Shown: piece after piece, positions 1 through 12,132 of the stretch | Numbering within the stretch: the stretch's first letter is position 1 | Layout of the letters: every line of letters begins with the position of its first letter | From: Undaria pinnatifida | Taxonomy: Eukaryota > Sar > Phaeophyceae > Laminariales > Alariaceae | Direction: 5' to 3' | Assembly (NCBI GenBank): GCA_012845835.1 | Contig: JABAKD010000108.1 | Span: 1,094,001 to 1,158,000, forward strand | DNA: 64,000 nucleotides | Made by a program: the position numbers and the translations under genes | The notes under the pieces: generated by a model | Seen by the model: only the letters and a program-made list of their open reading frames with translations | Database searches by the model: none | What the model was told of the DNA's origin: nothing

Positions 1-58
1 CATGAAACTGAGAGAAAATCAGCCTTTTAGCATATACGTTGTGTGCAGCCTGGCTTAC

Positions 59-3000
59 CTTGAGCCCATCTCAAGGCGGTAAGGTTGTATTAAGTCCGCT
101 GGACGCAGTACCCCGTAAAGCCCGGACAACACCCTCACTGTGTTCTGACCGAAAGCCCAGTCCTCGTCCGAGAACGCCTTGGCCTCCAAGCCTCGATATG
201 CCGGTCCATCGTACGCCAGTGCCTGACCAACCCAGCGAGGGAGCACGATCGTCTCACGAAATATTCAAACACCCGTTGCGACAGCACAGGGCGTACCGTA
301 CTTTCATCAGCGCTGTTCCGTGTGAGCATACTTGGCCTCACCCTGCCACACACCGAGGGCCCAAATACGCCGCATTTTGAACCGCGAAACCGACGTAATG
401 AGCTCCAAGTAAATATTTGTTGAGTAATGCAGCGCATGGCATGGGTTGGTATGTTGACGACAGCTTTTTCCCGATAGTACCTTCATAATTTCGACAATGG
501 TCGCGGACCACGTACTTCTGTTTTTCTTGCGGGAGATACCATGTTTGATCTTTCTGCCGCGTTTGGCTGGCAACACAACCTCGCTGCCAGGGTTTGTTGG
601 CACCAGGTACCAGGTAAGTTCGTCAGGTAACGCGTCAAAGTTTGGCTGACGACACAGAGAGACAGCCACACATACCGCTGGTCGAAAGTTGTTCGCGGCC
701 TCGACGTCCAGGTCCCCTTCCACTTCGTTCGCGGGCAAGAAGTTCTTGAATCGCTCGTGGTTGAGGTCGGCAATTTTGTCGCTAACTGTCATGAGTTTCT
801 TCAGGGAAGCCTTTGACTGCGTTCGCATGACCTGCGAAATACGCGGCAAGTCCGATTGATGGGCTGGGTGTATGCAACACCGTGTAAATCACGGGATGCG
901 TTCGATCGGAAGCAAGATTGGAATCACCGTCCTGCTCGCTACATATGGTGACCCATTCAACGAATATTCGAATCAATGATGGTGTGTTTCTAAACGAAAT
1001 TGCGTCGCAGGTGAGCATCATGGGAAATCAAGGGCCGCGCTTAAAGATGAGTCACTATGGCTACACAGATTGGCATGAATTCGTACTGTTGTAGCACTGG
1101 CGAGCACAAGAAAACACACTATGGAGCTGCTGCGTCGTCAAAAAACCAACTCCGTACTGAGGTCGTACTGAGGTTGGTGTGCCGTAGTATAGATGCATCA
1201 TGGTGTTTTCGAAGCTCTAGCTTCCTTCGGAATAATGCCTTCGAAGACATGTTTGGCCGGAACTCACCTAAAAAAAAAGTCCGCTTATTGGGTGCCCGCA
1301 TCTGAGGGGCGGAGACATCGTGGGCGTTTCAATTCGCGCAGAAATGTGCCATAACTGACGCCCACATGGCCGATTGTGGAGCCCGTATGGCATCCGCTCT
1401 GGCGTTCCGCTAACCGGGCGTACGTCCATTACAGCAGTGCCGTGTTACGTCACACATGTTCGATGTCTACAGGCAGGACACAATCTAGACGTTGGCCCTA
1501 ACTTGTTGCTCCAGGGCGGTGTCCTTTTCATCATCGCCTCGTCGCGTGTCCGCACTTCTAGCATCTCCAACTCTAACAGGGCCTACGAGGGAAAGAGATT
1601 GCCTCGGAAGTGCTTGCGATGCAAACATGCTCACTTCCGGTTTTTAGTGAATGTGCTATCGGTAAGTCTTCTCAATAGCTCTTATCCATCTCGCAACACC
1701 TAGCTGTTGCCTTTAAGGTGGAACGCAATGATGACTTATCCCGTACTCACGAACATCTATTAAAAAAATAGGATAATACCGTGGGAGGCCCTTGGCGGCG
1801 TTCGTTTCAGTTTCGGTTGATAAAAAAATCACCCGCACCAACTACAGTACTCACACGGTGCACACCAGGTACAAGATACCAGGGTAATACATTAGGCTTG
1901 GAACCCACGGTCTACTGGAACACTGTTGCGCAACAAACAAGGCTCAGTGAAGTTGCTGCTCTCTATTGGATGCTGCGACGACGTTATTCTCTGCCTTCTT
2001 CCAGGCCTCCGCACTACTGCCGCCTGGCAACTCTCTTTCTCGAGCTCCTTTGAAGTCGCTTCCATCGAGCGGGATTGCACGTCCAGCCTTGCTGGCATTT
2101 CTGCTGATTAGTCTTCCATCATTTCCACCATCTTTGCGAGACAGGGATCGTTCTAACTGCTGCCCCTAGCTGAAAGTGTCTCGACGGAGGCACTAGCGTG
2201 ATCGACCCTCAGGGCGTGACAGGTCTTACGCAGATACTCGAGGTAAAGAGCACTCATGGTCATTATTGGAAGGATTCGTATTCGATTATCAGAAAGTAGA
2301 GGCGGGTGCACTTGGGACGTCGGACGTCGGTTCGTCGTGGCAGTTACATACAGGACCTACCTATCCCCTGGAAAAGCACACCTCCTACCTACACGCATTC
2401 CTCCGTACACGACTGTACGATACGTCACAGCTGTACCCGGAGCATACTGACAGCAGCGAGTTTCACCATAAAGCATGGTATCGGCGATCAAGTTCCAGTA
2501 TCGCAGCAAGGCGGGCCTTATTATTGCTACGTCCGGGTTTGGGCACGCAGGGTGGGCCTTTTTGCTGCTATCTCCGGGTTTGGGCGGTAGCGCTTGGGCC
2601 GTACCATCACCGCCATTCCGTGGGGATGGAAACGAAAACCGGTGTCAGACCAAAGTCTGCACGTGCTATCACACTCGTTGTTCTCACATATATCCCACCC
2701 CATGGGAACTTGGTCGGGTCCGTTTTACACTCGTTAGCAATCATTGATACCGTTATCACACCCTCTTCTGTAGGTCGCGAGGTTCCCTTGCATGGTACCT
2801 GTGGTACGTATCACCGGGGATACGTCAACTACCATATCATTCCACCACAGCATGCCCCGTGAATAAATTTCAGAGGTCAAAATATTGAACGTGATTTCTT
2901 CGAGATGTGCCATCACGCGTGTTACACGGGCCGGATAGCAGGTTGTCTAGTTGTCTGGGGATGCTTAGACTTTTCGTGAGGTCGCGGGGCGTGGGTCGAA

Positions 3001-4086
3001 AACCTCAAACAATAGTCTGCTGCCGCACTACTGCTGTACATGTACGCCGGACTGTGCTGTACTGGCTGATCGTACCCACCGCAGTACGTTTGGAGCGTGC
3101 CCAATACGTTTGGCATGCAATGCATTTTCTCTGTCCCTTGGCGTACGACAACAGAGCTGGATCTCTACGATAGGATCAATCAGCAAGGACACTAACTGTG
3201 TGATGGATGTCGTCGATTATTATTATAGGGTCAAGGTGAACACAACACACGCTGGAACTGCTGTCACAAGCAGTGGCATAGCTGTTGCTGCGTATACGCC
3301 AGGTACCTTAGTCTATGACATGTACTGTACCAGGCACTGCTGTTGCTGCGTATATGCCTGGTACATGAGTCTACGGCTTGTATTGCACAAGGTGCCTGGT
3401 ACCTGTGCGATGGTATGCTACTTGCACCAGGCCAGGTACATGCAGTTTTCATGATACTTCCACGACGTATGTTGAATGTTAGCATAGCGCAGGCCGGGAG
3501 TTTCTACAGCATGGTTGTATTCGGTATATGGCGACACCAGAGCGTTTATCATGCATGATGTTCCTTGCAGTGCAGGTCCTTGCCGTTGTGATAGAAAAAC
3601 AGCTCTACCAAGAGCAGGCGGACCATCAACTGGAGTAGGTTTCCACCTTCCACAATAGAGCTCGATATATTACATTTAGGTGTGCTACTACTGCTGTAGC
3701 CAGTCGTATTAATAGCATGTCACACACCAGAAATATTAGATCAGTAGTTTCAAATATTCTGCAACGAAGGTGGAAGGAGTGCTCGAATGACCTTTCTCCC
3801 AAAAACAATAACTGGTACGTTAAATTGGGGGCGATTCCACTCAATAGGCCCTAGGTGTGAGAACCTAATTAGTGTGTACAAAAATAGTGCTCACCGACCA
3901 CCAGTCATAGTCTACACATCCATAAATAACAAATTAAAAAACATGAGTTCAAAATCAGAAGCTTGCCTCGACAACTGGATCCGCTTCCTTGAGCATCTTC
4001 GGCTGCGTGCATAGTTCCGCTAAAGAAGCGGGTGCTGGAGACCAGTTCAAAGTCTTGGCCGGGGATAGAAGAGTGATAATACGCAT
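59..4086 (-). CDS. yaaA: YaaA/DUF328 (UPF0246) peroxide-stress protein, nuclear gene with introns, 3' end beyond left edge
   Basis: Three exons on the minus strand join in frame: 4086-3967, 831-676 and 222-59. Exon 1 begins [15 protein letters not shown], the family N-terminus (LSPAKTLD), and ends KEADPVVE. Exon 2 carries [18 protein letters not shown], and exon 3 [11 protein letters not shown] and [21 protein letters not shown], the two strongest family signatures. Junctions: GAG|GCAAGC (GC donor) to tttcgcag|GTC; GCG|GTATGT to gttggtcag|GCA; the exon 3 donor is TCAAG|GTAAGC. About 146 residues are seen of a usual ~255, so the C-terminal part lies off the left edge. Known role: bacterial YaaA lowers free iron and limits oxidative damage under hydrogen peroxide; it is a single-domain soluble protein. 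The start at 4086 matches the bacterial N-terminus. The frame stays open to 4209, so a short upstream extension (targeting peptide) cannot be excluded. No frame break is seen. The family call is firm; the function in this organism is inferred. Confidence 0.9.
832..3966 (-). other. First intron of yaaA, 3135 bp, GC-AG type
   Basis: It runs from the donor GCAAGC after exon 1 to the acceptor tttcgcag before exon 2. No recognisable coding region was found inside; the open frames here have no family signature. It holds short duplications: the block 'ccgggtttgggc' occurs twice about 45 bp apart (2536-2585), and 'gctgttgctgcgtat' occurs twice near 3280-3355 among CAGGTAC-rich sequence. Length and content fit an intron swollen by decayed repeats. 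Confidence 0.75.
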
Positions 4087-4904
4087 TCTTCTCGTCGTCC
4101 ACGTACAGGAGGAGGGGCAGTTCTGCACTGCAGTGGCTCGTACCTCGTACCAGAGGTGGATTGGTGGATGGTGGATTTGACATTTGAGCGGGAGGAGGGA
4201 GTTCCACAAAGATCAACCGCATCTTTTCATGAAGCAAACTAAACAACAATTTCGAAACTCGAAACTCGAAACCTCACCCGCTGTACCCCGTACCCTTTCA
4301 CACGGCATCGGTTGCCATCTGCCACTAGGATGCGTGCATGGCGTGCATGAACACGTTGTTGGCAGCTGAGCATGACGGTAACGGGAAAGGCGAGACATAT
4401 TATTATGGGCATAACAAGGACGGACGTGTGGCAACGCACACAACGAAGGACGAGAGCACGGCGGATGTATGTGGACAACCGCGAAGAAGATGCACAGCAG
4501 TGGCAGTAACGATTATGATAGCAGCCCAGGCCACCCCAGCCCAGCCCATCACACCACAGCCGACAGGGACCTCCTGGCCTTGCTGTGGTGGCAGCTACAT
4601 CTATCTCGTGTCCGTGCCCGTCAGGGCTGGGTGACGATTGATGTAGAGCGTTCGGAGGAGGACGTTATCTCTATCGTTGTGTGGGGAGGGCGGGTTGTGT
4701 GAGGCAATGGCAACTGGCTTGCAGCTTGAGGGGCCAGGGGTCAAACAAGGAGCCCCCCTCCTCGCAGGAGTTTGAATGCTCTGTGTTGTGGAATACAATG
4801 ATTTGGGTTTAAGATTGAGCGTAGGAAGTCCGGGGTTGCTAATCCAGACGTCTCGTAAGGCTACTGCTGGGGTTTATTATAAATCTATATAAAATCCTTC
4901 TTTG
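4087..4904. other. Upstream flank of yaaA, no gene recognised
   Basis: This should contain the yaaA promoter and 5' UTR, since the gene reads leftward from 4086. A small triplicated motif (GAAACTC) lies at about 4253-4272. No TATA box or other core element stands out, and the open frames on both strands show no known domain. Confidence 0.4.
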
Positions 4905-5265
4905 GTGTCATGAATTTGGTCAGGAGTTTTTTTTTTGTCTCGGCCGAAGTATGCGATTCGCGGAACTGGAATTCTCGGTCGAATATAGCTTCGTTCGAGC
5001 GCCGCCTTCGGGGGGCGGCTTCAAAGCCCCTCGCCCTGCCGTGTCCGTTCCGCACATCGACGTGAACGCGGACGGTTGCCGAGCGAGACAAGCGAGAAGT
5101 TGCAAAAATACCGCATGTCGAGGAGGAATTTCGGAGATTTTGATTGAATCTTAATGTCTGCAACGCCTGGATAATTTACAAAATTGGCATCGTTTCCAAA
5201 CGGTACTTGATAATGTTTGGAATTTTGCGGTGGCATACTCTCGAGCGTTAGTTTATTTGCTGTAC
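4905..5265 (+). repeat. Dispersed repeat family D, copy 1
   Basis: About 360 bp starting near 'atttggtcaggag' and ending near 'ctctcgagcgtta'. The same sequence, 75-90% alike by eye, recurs at 37930-38290, 38365-38640 and 54205-54510, always on the plus strand. Shared blocks are 'cggaactggaattctcgg', 'cgacgtgaacgcgga' and 'gcgagacaagcgaga'. Open frames in it (such as the Arg/Pro-rich minus frames) recur with the repeat and are not taken as genes. No terminal inverted repeat or tail was seen, so its class is unknown. Confidence 0.75.
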
Positions 5266-6289
5266 TTTTTTACTAGTTCGTTTGGTTTCTTGCTCCGCCT
5301 TCTTATTGCTTTTGTTTCTGCTCGGTTTGCCAGTTGGAAATTCAATTTTTTAGTGTGTTCACCTAAAACGTGACACAAATTACCGACGATATCCAACAAC
5401 TTCGTGACACAAATTACCGACGGCAAGACGTTTCGTGACAAAATAACTCCCAAATCATGATATTTTCACGTAACAGAATCTCGAGACAAAACCAAGCAGG
5501 TAGAGCCGTCTCTTCGGCCTTTGGCCCTGGCTGTAGCACGGCCGCTGACACTCCAGGCAGCCTCTGCTGTAGGCATGAACGAGTGCGGTTGATTCGCAGC
5601 GAACTATCCCGCTGTGCTCGCTTCTATGTGGTCATTGTCCATGCCATTTATTTCATGTCACCTTCCTTCTGTTTTGAGCTCGTCGTCGTACGGTTGAGGT
5701 ACGAGGAAACCCGTACACTCTGGGTGAGAACATCAGTATGTACGACGAGCATGAACGCCAACTGACGACATTGGCAAACACACAACAGCAGGTGTAGCAG
5801 CAGTTGCCGAAGGGCGAAACTTCTAGCACATACTGCAGCAACTAGTAGCAACCAGAACCACAACAGATAGCTCAAAGTGCAGTACGAGTGCCGTTGGCAA
5901 GTTTAGTCGTACACGCATCACTCTGTCCAATATATGACAACCGTTTTATGTTCATATTGATGAAGAAAAAAATATTACATTTCCTGTAAGAATGATACGT
6001 CGTACGAGCGGACGTTCTGGTGTGCTGCTGCCGTGAGACCATCGAGCACACCGCATGTTTTACCCAAACAAGAGCAAACAAGAGGCAGGGCGCAGAGGCC
6101 CCCAGCACAGAGACACGTGACAACCACGGCCAGCTGTCGATCGCGTAATTGGCCGGTAGTCCGTGCTTCGGTGGGTGTATCGGAAGTCGTTTGTAGTACT
6201 GCTGTAGGCCGTCGAAAAACACGTGACATCCCGTTCTGGTTGCAGACTCGCCAGAGTAGACCCCTGAAATGTCTTTTTCTTTTTTTTTT
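5266..6289. other. Intergenic, no gene recognised
   Basis: It holds a short direct duplication 'gtgacacaaattaccgac' at about 5370-5420 and otherwise no recognised family. The open frames here are short and featureless. Confidence 0.4.
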
Positions 6290-6772
6290 CTAGGCCCCAT
6301 GCACCCATTTCCTTTCCTTTCTCTTTTTATTTGTTCTTTGTTTCTTTTTTCCAATTGACTTGCGTCTGTCTTGCGTATGCGTAGTGATATATACTACTAA
6401 TACGTGTAATATACGTGGTAGTCTTTCTTGGGTGGCAAGCGGAATAATAGTCGGTTTTTCCAGGCGCGAGTAATGAGACGTATGCACCGGTATGGACCTG
6501 GCACATCGTAAACTGACTCCCGATTTCGAGTAATGAGACGTATGCACCGGTATGGACCTGGCACATCGTAGACTGACTCCCGATTTCACTTTTATATGTT
6601 TCTGGTGGAGGCATGAATTGCGTTAGCTGTGATATACGAGTGCGTGTACCACCTTGGGTTGTTTGTGTTTTTTCCTAAGGTATTCCTCAGCTCCAGAGTG
6701 ACTGGAGCCTGTCCTGTGACCACGGACTTGATGGTGCGAGTTAATGAGAGAACAACAACCACAACCACTGAA
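6290..6772 (+). mobile_element. LINE 3' end (UTR only) with AAC-rich tail
   Basis: A T/C-rich stretch (6292-6350) is followed by a conserved ~400 bp block containing 'caattgacttgcgtctgtc', 'gcgtatgcgtagtgata', 'cccgatttcacttttatat' and 'ctgtgaccacggacttga'. It ends at an impure (AAC)n run at 6750-6770. The same block follows a recognisable LINE coding end at 60148-61455 (other strand) and recurs at 62376-63184 and 63258-63572. This copy is therefore read as a heavily 5'-truncated insertion of that LINE. Confidence 0.75.
6468..6587 (+). repeat. Perfect-length 60 bp tandem duplication inside the LINE 3' UTR
   Basis: Units 6468-6527 and 6528-6587 differ at one base (cgtaAactg versus cgtaGactg). 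The other LINE copies in the window carry this segment once, so the duplication is recent and private to this copy. Confidence 0.9.
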
Positions 6773-7544
6773 ATATTGCCTGTTTCTTGACCTTTCAGCT
6801 GCTTCTTGCAAATTTGTTTTTTCTGCTCACACGATTTTGAACTTTTTCGCGATTTTTCTTCTTTTTCGTCTAGTAAGTTGAACTTCCTACCATTTGCCGC
6901 TAATTTGCCGCTTGTGCATTAGTTGCGGAACGGTCCACCTTTAGCTTTTATTTGATTCCACTGAGTTACTTCTGAGTCACGTGACAAATGGGTTGTGCTG
7001 TGTCGTGAGTTCGATTCTCACCGCCTTCATATTCGTCGTTTTCGAGCGTGCGCGCTGACGACATTACGAATGGTTATTTTGGTAGTTTAGCATATATATA
7101 TATATGTATGTCAAGTAGCACTACCCACTGACTGAGTCAAGTGATTAAGTAGCTCAGTGGGCAGTGCTGTAGGATTTCTCGGTTAAGTCACTTTGTTCGA
7201 AGGGCGCTGTCCAACGCCTTCCATATCCGTCCCCTATACCTGATCGTGAACGCGTACTACGCACAGGAGGTAAGAAACACATCCGAGAATAGCGGGGGCG
7301 ATTTTGGATTTTGGATTCCCCTTGGGCGGTTCTTTTTTCGAGAACGGGTCAACGCGTGGCGTACTAATCAATGACACAGCAGCAGCAATCAAAACTGTAG
7401 TAGTGGTCAACAATATATATACTCCGGAGTATATTTTTAGCATATATACATATATATACTTTTTTAGACCCCGGAAGCAGTTTTCTCGGCGTATATCAAT
7501 ACGTTCTGCGGATATGCACAACAGCCCCCCCCCAACCACTGCAA
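6773..7544 (+). other. No gene; two weak tRNA-like (Pol III box) motifs and an AT-rich stretch
   Basis: A B-box-like 'gtgagttcgattctcacc' sits at 7011-7028. A second unit has an A-box-like 'gtagctcagtgggcagt' (7149-7165) and a poorer B-box near 7194-7206; both are followed by 'cgccttc'. They may be relics of tRNA-derived SINEs and do not fold as convincing tRNAs. 7404-7466 is (AT)-rich with a self-complementary 'tatactccggagtata'. Confidence 0.35.
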
Positions 7545-8000
7545 ACTAATATGTATTTGAAAACACCACTCTGAAACAACACGATAACGAAGTCTAGAAC
7601 ATCACCCAAAACATACACGTATAGCAACCACCACGCGAACACAACTACGTGTTCAAAAACACCACTCTTGAAACAACACGATAACGAAGCCTAGAACATC
7701 AACCCGAAAATAGCCGTGTAACAACATCCACGTGGGCACAAATAATATTTATTTGAGAGCATCATTCTGAAACAACACGATAACGAAGTCTAGAACACCA
7801 CCCAAAACATACACGTATAGCAACAACCACGCAAACACAAAATAATACGTGTTCAAAAACACCACTCTAAAACAACGCGATAACGAAGCCTAGAACATCA
7901 ACTAAAACAACCACGCGGACACAAAATAATACGTATTCGAAAACAACACTCTGAAACAACACGATAGCGAAGTCTACAACGTCAACCAAGAATGTCCACA
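7545..8000 (+). repeat. Tandem array, about 5 copies of a 80-100 bp unit
   Basis: The core 'gaaacaacacgataacgaag' recurs at about 7574, 7671, 7770, 7870 and 7952 with small changes. Odd and even copies differ at the same places (GTCTAG versus CCTAG), which suggests a doubled, higher-order unit. It is A/C-rich on the plus strand, with no coding sense. Confidence 0.85.
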
Positions 8001-8644
8001 CACTAAAACCACATACACGTCTACACACGAAACCCAGTCAAAAGATAGAACAAATGTACCCTAGATTCCCAATTGAGGTCCCTACGACTCAGAAACATCG
8101 TATAGTCTACATATATATAGTCTTTGCACACACCTAGAATACGTCAAAACTGCTCGTTGCCAAATAACAGGTTCATCAAGAACGCAAGCGAGGTAATCGT
8201 AGCAGCGCCCATCACTATAGCATTCGCCCACCACATCACCTCCTTTCTTTGCAATTGGTTTTGGGCATCAGCGAACTGGGTCCAACGCATGCCCGTAGTG
8301 TCTTACGTGGAGTGAGGAGCGGTAGTAAAAATGAAGTGCGCTGCTCGATAACCTGTTCCTGACCGTCGGTATTCTGAACAATCTTCGGGCCGCGTCTCCT
8401 CTGTATCAGGTGTGTGCGGAATTTTATTTGTCGCTTTCAAGCAAGCGGTTGCGTTGACATATACTACCTGGCTTGATGTAAAGGAAAGGAACACCACTCA
8501 GCGATCATCTACTACACGCTAGGGCATGTCTTCATGAGCACCACTAACAAGAGCACCAGGCATGGACGTGACATCGACAGGACCACAACATCTTCGACGA
8601 CAGTGGGGAGAAAACAGGGCGTATAATCGTACACTAGATAATAG
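8001..8644. other. No gene recognised
   Basis: Unique-looking sequence. Short open frames on both strands carry no domain signature. Nothing else is seen. Confidence 0.3.
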
Positions 8645-9180
8645 CAATGCTGCGGTAGACCACACTACCAACCTATTACGCAGGGTATTTCGTGCCTCCG
8701 GCCGTTTGCATGATCGCCTGACAACCTCTACCAAACGAAGCAGCATATGCTCAACAAAGTAAAGTCACCCTCGCGTTCAATAGTGGTGACATCGCATGCC
8801 CACGTCATCTTGATTGGTGTATTTATAAGATGTATCTCTGTCTTGGATTTGGCGACCTCAGAGCCCCACATCGGCACGGCAAAAGCCATAGGCGTAAAAT
8901 CGTATATATATGTGAGACAATAATAATGTGAAAAGGAGATACAGAGAGGTATGCTAGAATTGCGGTAAACCGCACTACCAACTTATTACGTAAGGTATTC
9001 CGTACGTACCGTCTGCGTGATCGCCTCCCAACCTATGCCAAGCGAAGTGTGACTAACGAAGTAACGTAATTGAGCGCGTGTACACTAAGCGTTCCTTTCA
9101 AAACAATAACGATTCGCATCTCTCCCTGTCGTTCTCAATGGCGGTGACATTGCATGACCATCACCTCGTCTGTTGTATTT
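8645..9180 (+). repeat. Two diverged direct copies of a ~310 bp segment
   Basis: 'tgcggtagaccacactaccaa' near 8649 matches 'tgcggtaaaccgcactaccaa' near 8961. The similarity continues through 'gatcgcctgacaacct/gatcgcctcccaacct' to 'gtgacatcgcatg/gtgacattgcatg' (8788 and 9146). Read as a tandem segmental duplication. Confidence 0.65.
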
Positions 9181-9339
9181 GGCAATATCCATATCTTTCT
9201 TATAATTAGCGATGTCAGAAAATAATGGTATCTACATGACTGTACCAATCGATTGACACATTCTAGCTTTAGATCCATGTACAACAACAAATTATGAAGC
9301 TTTTAACACGTTGTTTACTACACCTATAATAAGCACTGG

Positions 9340-10710
9340 GTTGCATACTACATGTAACATCAAGCCTTCTAGAAAAATAAACATCACCAGGCGGGTGATA
9401 TAAAGGGGTGTCTTCTTGCTGCAACCGTCAGATTCGTCCCCTTCAAGGGTTTATAGTTTCCGCGCACATATTGAAATGCTCGCCCCCCCGCCCCCCCCCC
9501 CCCCCCCCCCCGATCCCTCTTGTTTAAACGCACCACCTAAAATCAAAATCTGCCAGAGTAGTAAACACTACCAGCCAGCTGATATCATCTCATTATCCAT
9601 CTAGCCATCCATGCCGTAGCTCCAACTCATCTTCCCCCCCCCCCTTTGTTCTCCGCCCAGTTCGTTCAAACGCCCCACTTACAATCAAAATAAAATCGGC
9701 CAGAGTAATAAACACTAATAAGCCATTGATATCACGTCATTATATTTCTAGCCATCTATGACGTAGCTTTCATTCATCCCCCCTCCCCCCCAACGCCCCC
9801 TCCTTCCCCACACCCCGCACGATCGCCTAGACCCAGCACCGCGCGTATAGTAGGCCCCTACATATATGATCAATAGGCGCGATCGGAGGATCACACACAA
9901 TGTTGCGAACATCAGTGTCCACCAAATCCTTGACTTTAATATTATATGTGACGTAAACCTCTTCAAACCCCCCCCCCCCCCCCCCCCCCCCCCGCCTTTT
10001 TTTTCTTTTTCCCCCGCTTTCTCTTGCTTAAACGCCCCACCTACTATCGAAATCCGCCAGAGTAATAAACACGTCCACGCCCTGGATATCGCCTCGTTAA
10101 CGTTTCAGAGCCGTCCATGCCGCTGCTGAAATTCCCACCCACCCCCGTCCCCAACGCCCCCTCCTTCCCCACCACCCACACCATCGCCTAGACCTAGCAC
10201 CACGCGTATAGCAAACCCCTACATCTATGCGACCTAAAGCCCCCCCCCCCCGCCCCCGCCCCCCCCCGCCACATTCCCCCCCCTCCCCCACAAGCAATTT
10301 TTATAGTTTCCACGCACAAATTGACCTGCCCCACACGTCCCCTCCCCCCTCCCCCCCTCCCGCCCCCCTTTTGATCAAAATCAGGCCCCACGCCCTTGAA
10401 AACTCCGCCCTCCCCTCACCGGATATTCGACCTACAGGATTCACTTGATAAACTGATGCATTTCCTTCCACAGCTGTCAGATTTCGTCTCCCTCAGAAAC
10501 GGGTTTTATAGTTTCCGCGCACAGACTGCCTAACATCACCCTGTTGACCCTGATAGCTACACCGTAGTTCCAAGGGGAGTCACCGACCTATATCCTTATT
10601 GAGGACACACAACCCGTAATACGCGCGATCGGAGTATCACACGCAGCTTGCAAAGATGAGTTTCGACAAAATATTCGATCTCACAGCTGGAGTATATTTT
10701 AATTTTTATA
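9340..10710 (-). repeat. Poly-G repeat family A, long reverse copy
   Basis: Read on the minus strand it begins with 'cactccagctgtgagatcga' (near 10690) and runs through 'ggaaactataaaaccc', 'aaccggtgaggggaggg' and several runs of pure G (C on the plus strand, e.g. 9490-9510 and 9967-9993). It ends near 'tagtatgcaacccag'. It is built of partly homologous subunits joined by G-tracts. Forward copies occur at 12133, 30245, 41335, 43975, 45965, 47985, 53555 and 63662. The open frames here are G/C-tract artefacts. Confidence 0.8.
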
Positions 10711-10744
10711 ATAATATACCTGGTACGCTGTTTTCGAATTCCGA

Positions 10745-10835
10745 GCTTCAAGAGCAGTAGTAGTAGTTGTTGTTGTTGTTCTCACATTAACTCGTATAAT
10801 CAAGTCCGTGGTCACAGGACACAGGCTCCACCAGT
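10745..10835 (-). mobile_element. LINE 3' terminal fragment with (AAC)n tail
   Basis: On the minus strand 'ctgtgaccacggacttgat', then 'cgagttaatgtgagaac' and an (AAC)n run at 10780-10757. Only about the last 80 bp of the LINE 3' UTR is present, abutting the family A copy. Confidence 0.7.
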
Positions 10836-10977
10836 AAATAATAATGTTGACTGACACCACTGCACAGGCAACGCCTCGCTGGGTACGTAACGCGGCGTCA
10901 ACCATCGTAATATCATACGAATATGGGGGAATGTAATCTCTATGCAAATATCCTGTTTTGTTTTAATCAATTGTCAG

Positions 10978-11325
10978 CCGGCCGCCCCGGTGGTCTAGTG
11001 GTTTTACCCTCGAATACTACTAACGTTTGTTTGGTTGTCCTTGAGTTCGACACCCACCACGATGAGATTTATTTGACTTTATTTGCAAAAAAAAAAAAAA
11101 GAAAGGATCAACTGCTGAGAGCGCCAAGCAGCGTGGGTAGGTACAATTCGACGCGAGTCGACGAGGGAAGAAAATGCTTGATTCTCCTCGCGGTAAAAAT
11201 GAAGGCACGTGATGAAGTGGGGAGGGAGGAGGAGGGCCCGCTGTGTGACCCCGGATCTGAGTTACTACTGGGAGGGAGCGCGAGAGTGGCGCGAGGATGA
11301 TAAATGGGATGAAGAAAAACAAATG
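10978..11325 (+). mobile_element. tRNA-derived SINE (type B), near full length
   Basis: The tRNA-like head has A box TGGTCTAGTGG (10991-11001) and B box GAGTTCGACACC (11043-11054), the internal Pol III promoter layout. The body runs from the A-run at 11087 through 'ggtacaattcgacgcgagtc' and 'ccccggatctgagtta'. A second copy with the same body lies inverted at 16035-16425. Head-only copies are at 38858, 39670 and 55248. Confidence 0.75.
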
Positions 11326-12050
11326 TTGCAAAGGTATATTATTACTACCAGTAAATAATATGTTAGTCCCTAGGAAATACGCACGGCACTGTCAGCAGCC
11401 GTCATGGTAGAGCCACTTCGGATATTATGTATTGAGGGGACGCGTCCGATTTCGACAACGTGAAAGCACCCGCGAAGCAAAGACAGCAGACGCACATATC
11501 CCGCCTTCCCGAGAAAAAACAGAGAAAAAGCGCTACGCCAACCTCCCGTACGAGCAAAGCCATCCCCGCACCAATCTTAGACAACGCCGCCGCAATGAGA
11601 GATCGCTCTCCTCTCCTTCGTTTTCCTCCTCGCCCGCGACCACGCAGACCAATCAATGCGACAGCCTTTACGTAACAAACAAAGCTATATTCTTCTAAAA
11701 CCTCGCCGGCTGACATAGCCCCATGTCGACGTTTGATGCAAACCTTCTTTGCATCCTGTCGACTTCGTACCTCCATTGCCACGGGGACAGCAGTGCAGTC
11801 TCTTCATTAATGCCAAGGCCTCATTCGTTTCGCCTAGAGGCGACGCAGGTTCTCAATACTCTTTTCGGTAATTTTGTTTGATAGACGCCAACTTTTACTT
11901 GACGGCGCATTTAACAGTGTGTTTCGCCTATCCTTGCCTTCTTCGTAATATTACGTTATTCTTCTGTCAAAGTATGACCTTCATAATCCCATGTTCGTAT
12001 TAAACTCTTGGCATTACTTTAAAGTTCAATGAATCCCAAATCGAACAGCT
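11326..12050. other. No gene recognised
   Basis: A 126-codon minus frame (11782-11402) is open but Arg- and Cys-rich with no family signature. It is not supported as a gene. No repeat shared with the rest of the window was seen. Confidence 0.35.
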
Positions 12051-12052
12051 AC

Positions 12053-12132
12053 ATCTTAACTTGTCGAAGTGCTGCCCTGCCCTACCCGAAGCATGGGCGC
12101 CGGCGATGCCGGCGCCCATGCGGCGCCCTTGT
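12053..12132 (+). mobile_element. Family E 3' terminus with 14 bp hairpin
   Basis: 'gaagtgctgccctgcccta' leads into a perfect hairpin: arms 12091-12104 and 12108-12121, loop GAT. It ends CGCCCTTGTA at about 12132. The same end closes the E copies at 13267 (reverse), 41092, 45872 and 58720, each followed by a different sequence, so it is a real element terminus. Confidence 0.75.

Noticed and set aside
7545-8000. CRISPR array
   Set aside because: The 'spacers' are themselves repeated and the genome is eukaryotic; an ordinary tandem repeat.
10097-10391. Gly/Arg-rich frames through G/C-tracts
   Set aside because: Every family A copy yields different frames here; poly-G artefacts.
11402-11782. 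126-codon minus frame as a gene
   Set aside because: No family signature, no splice or start support; base composition matches the non-coding surroundings.
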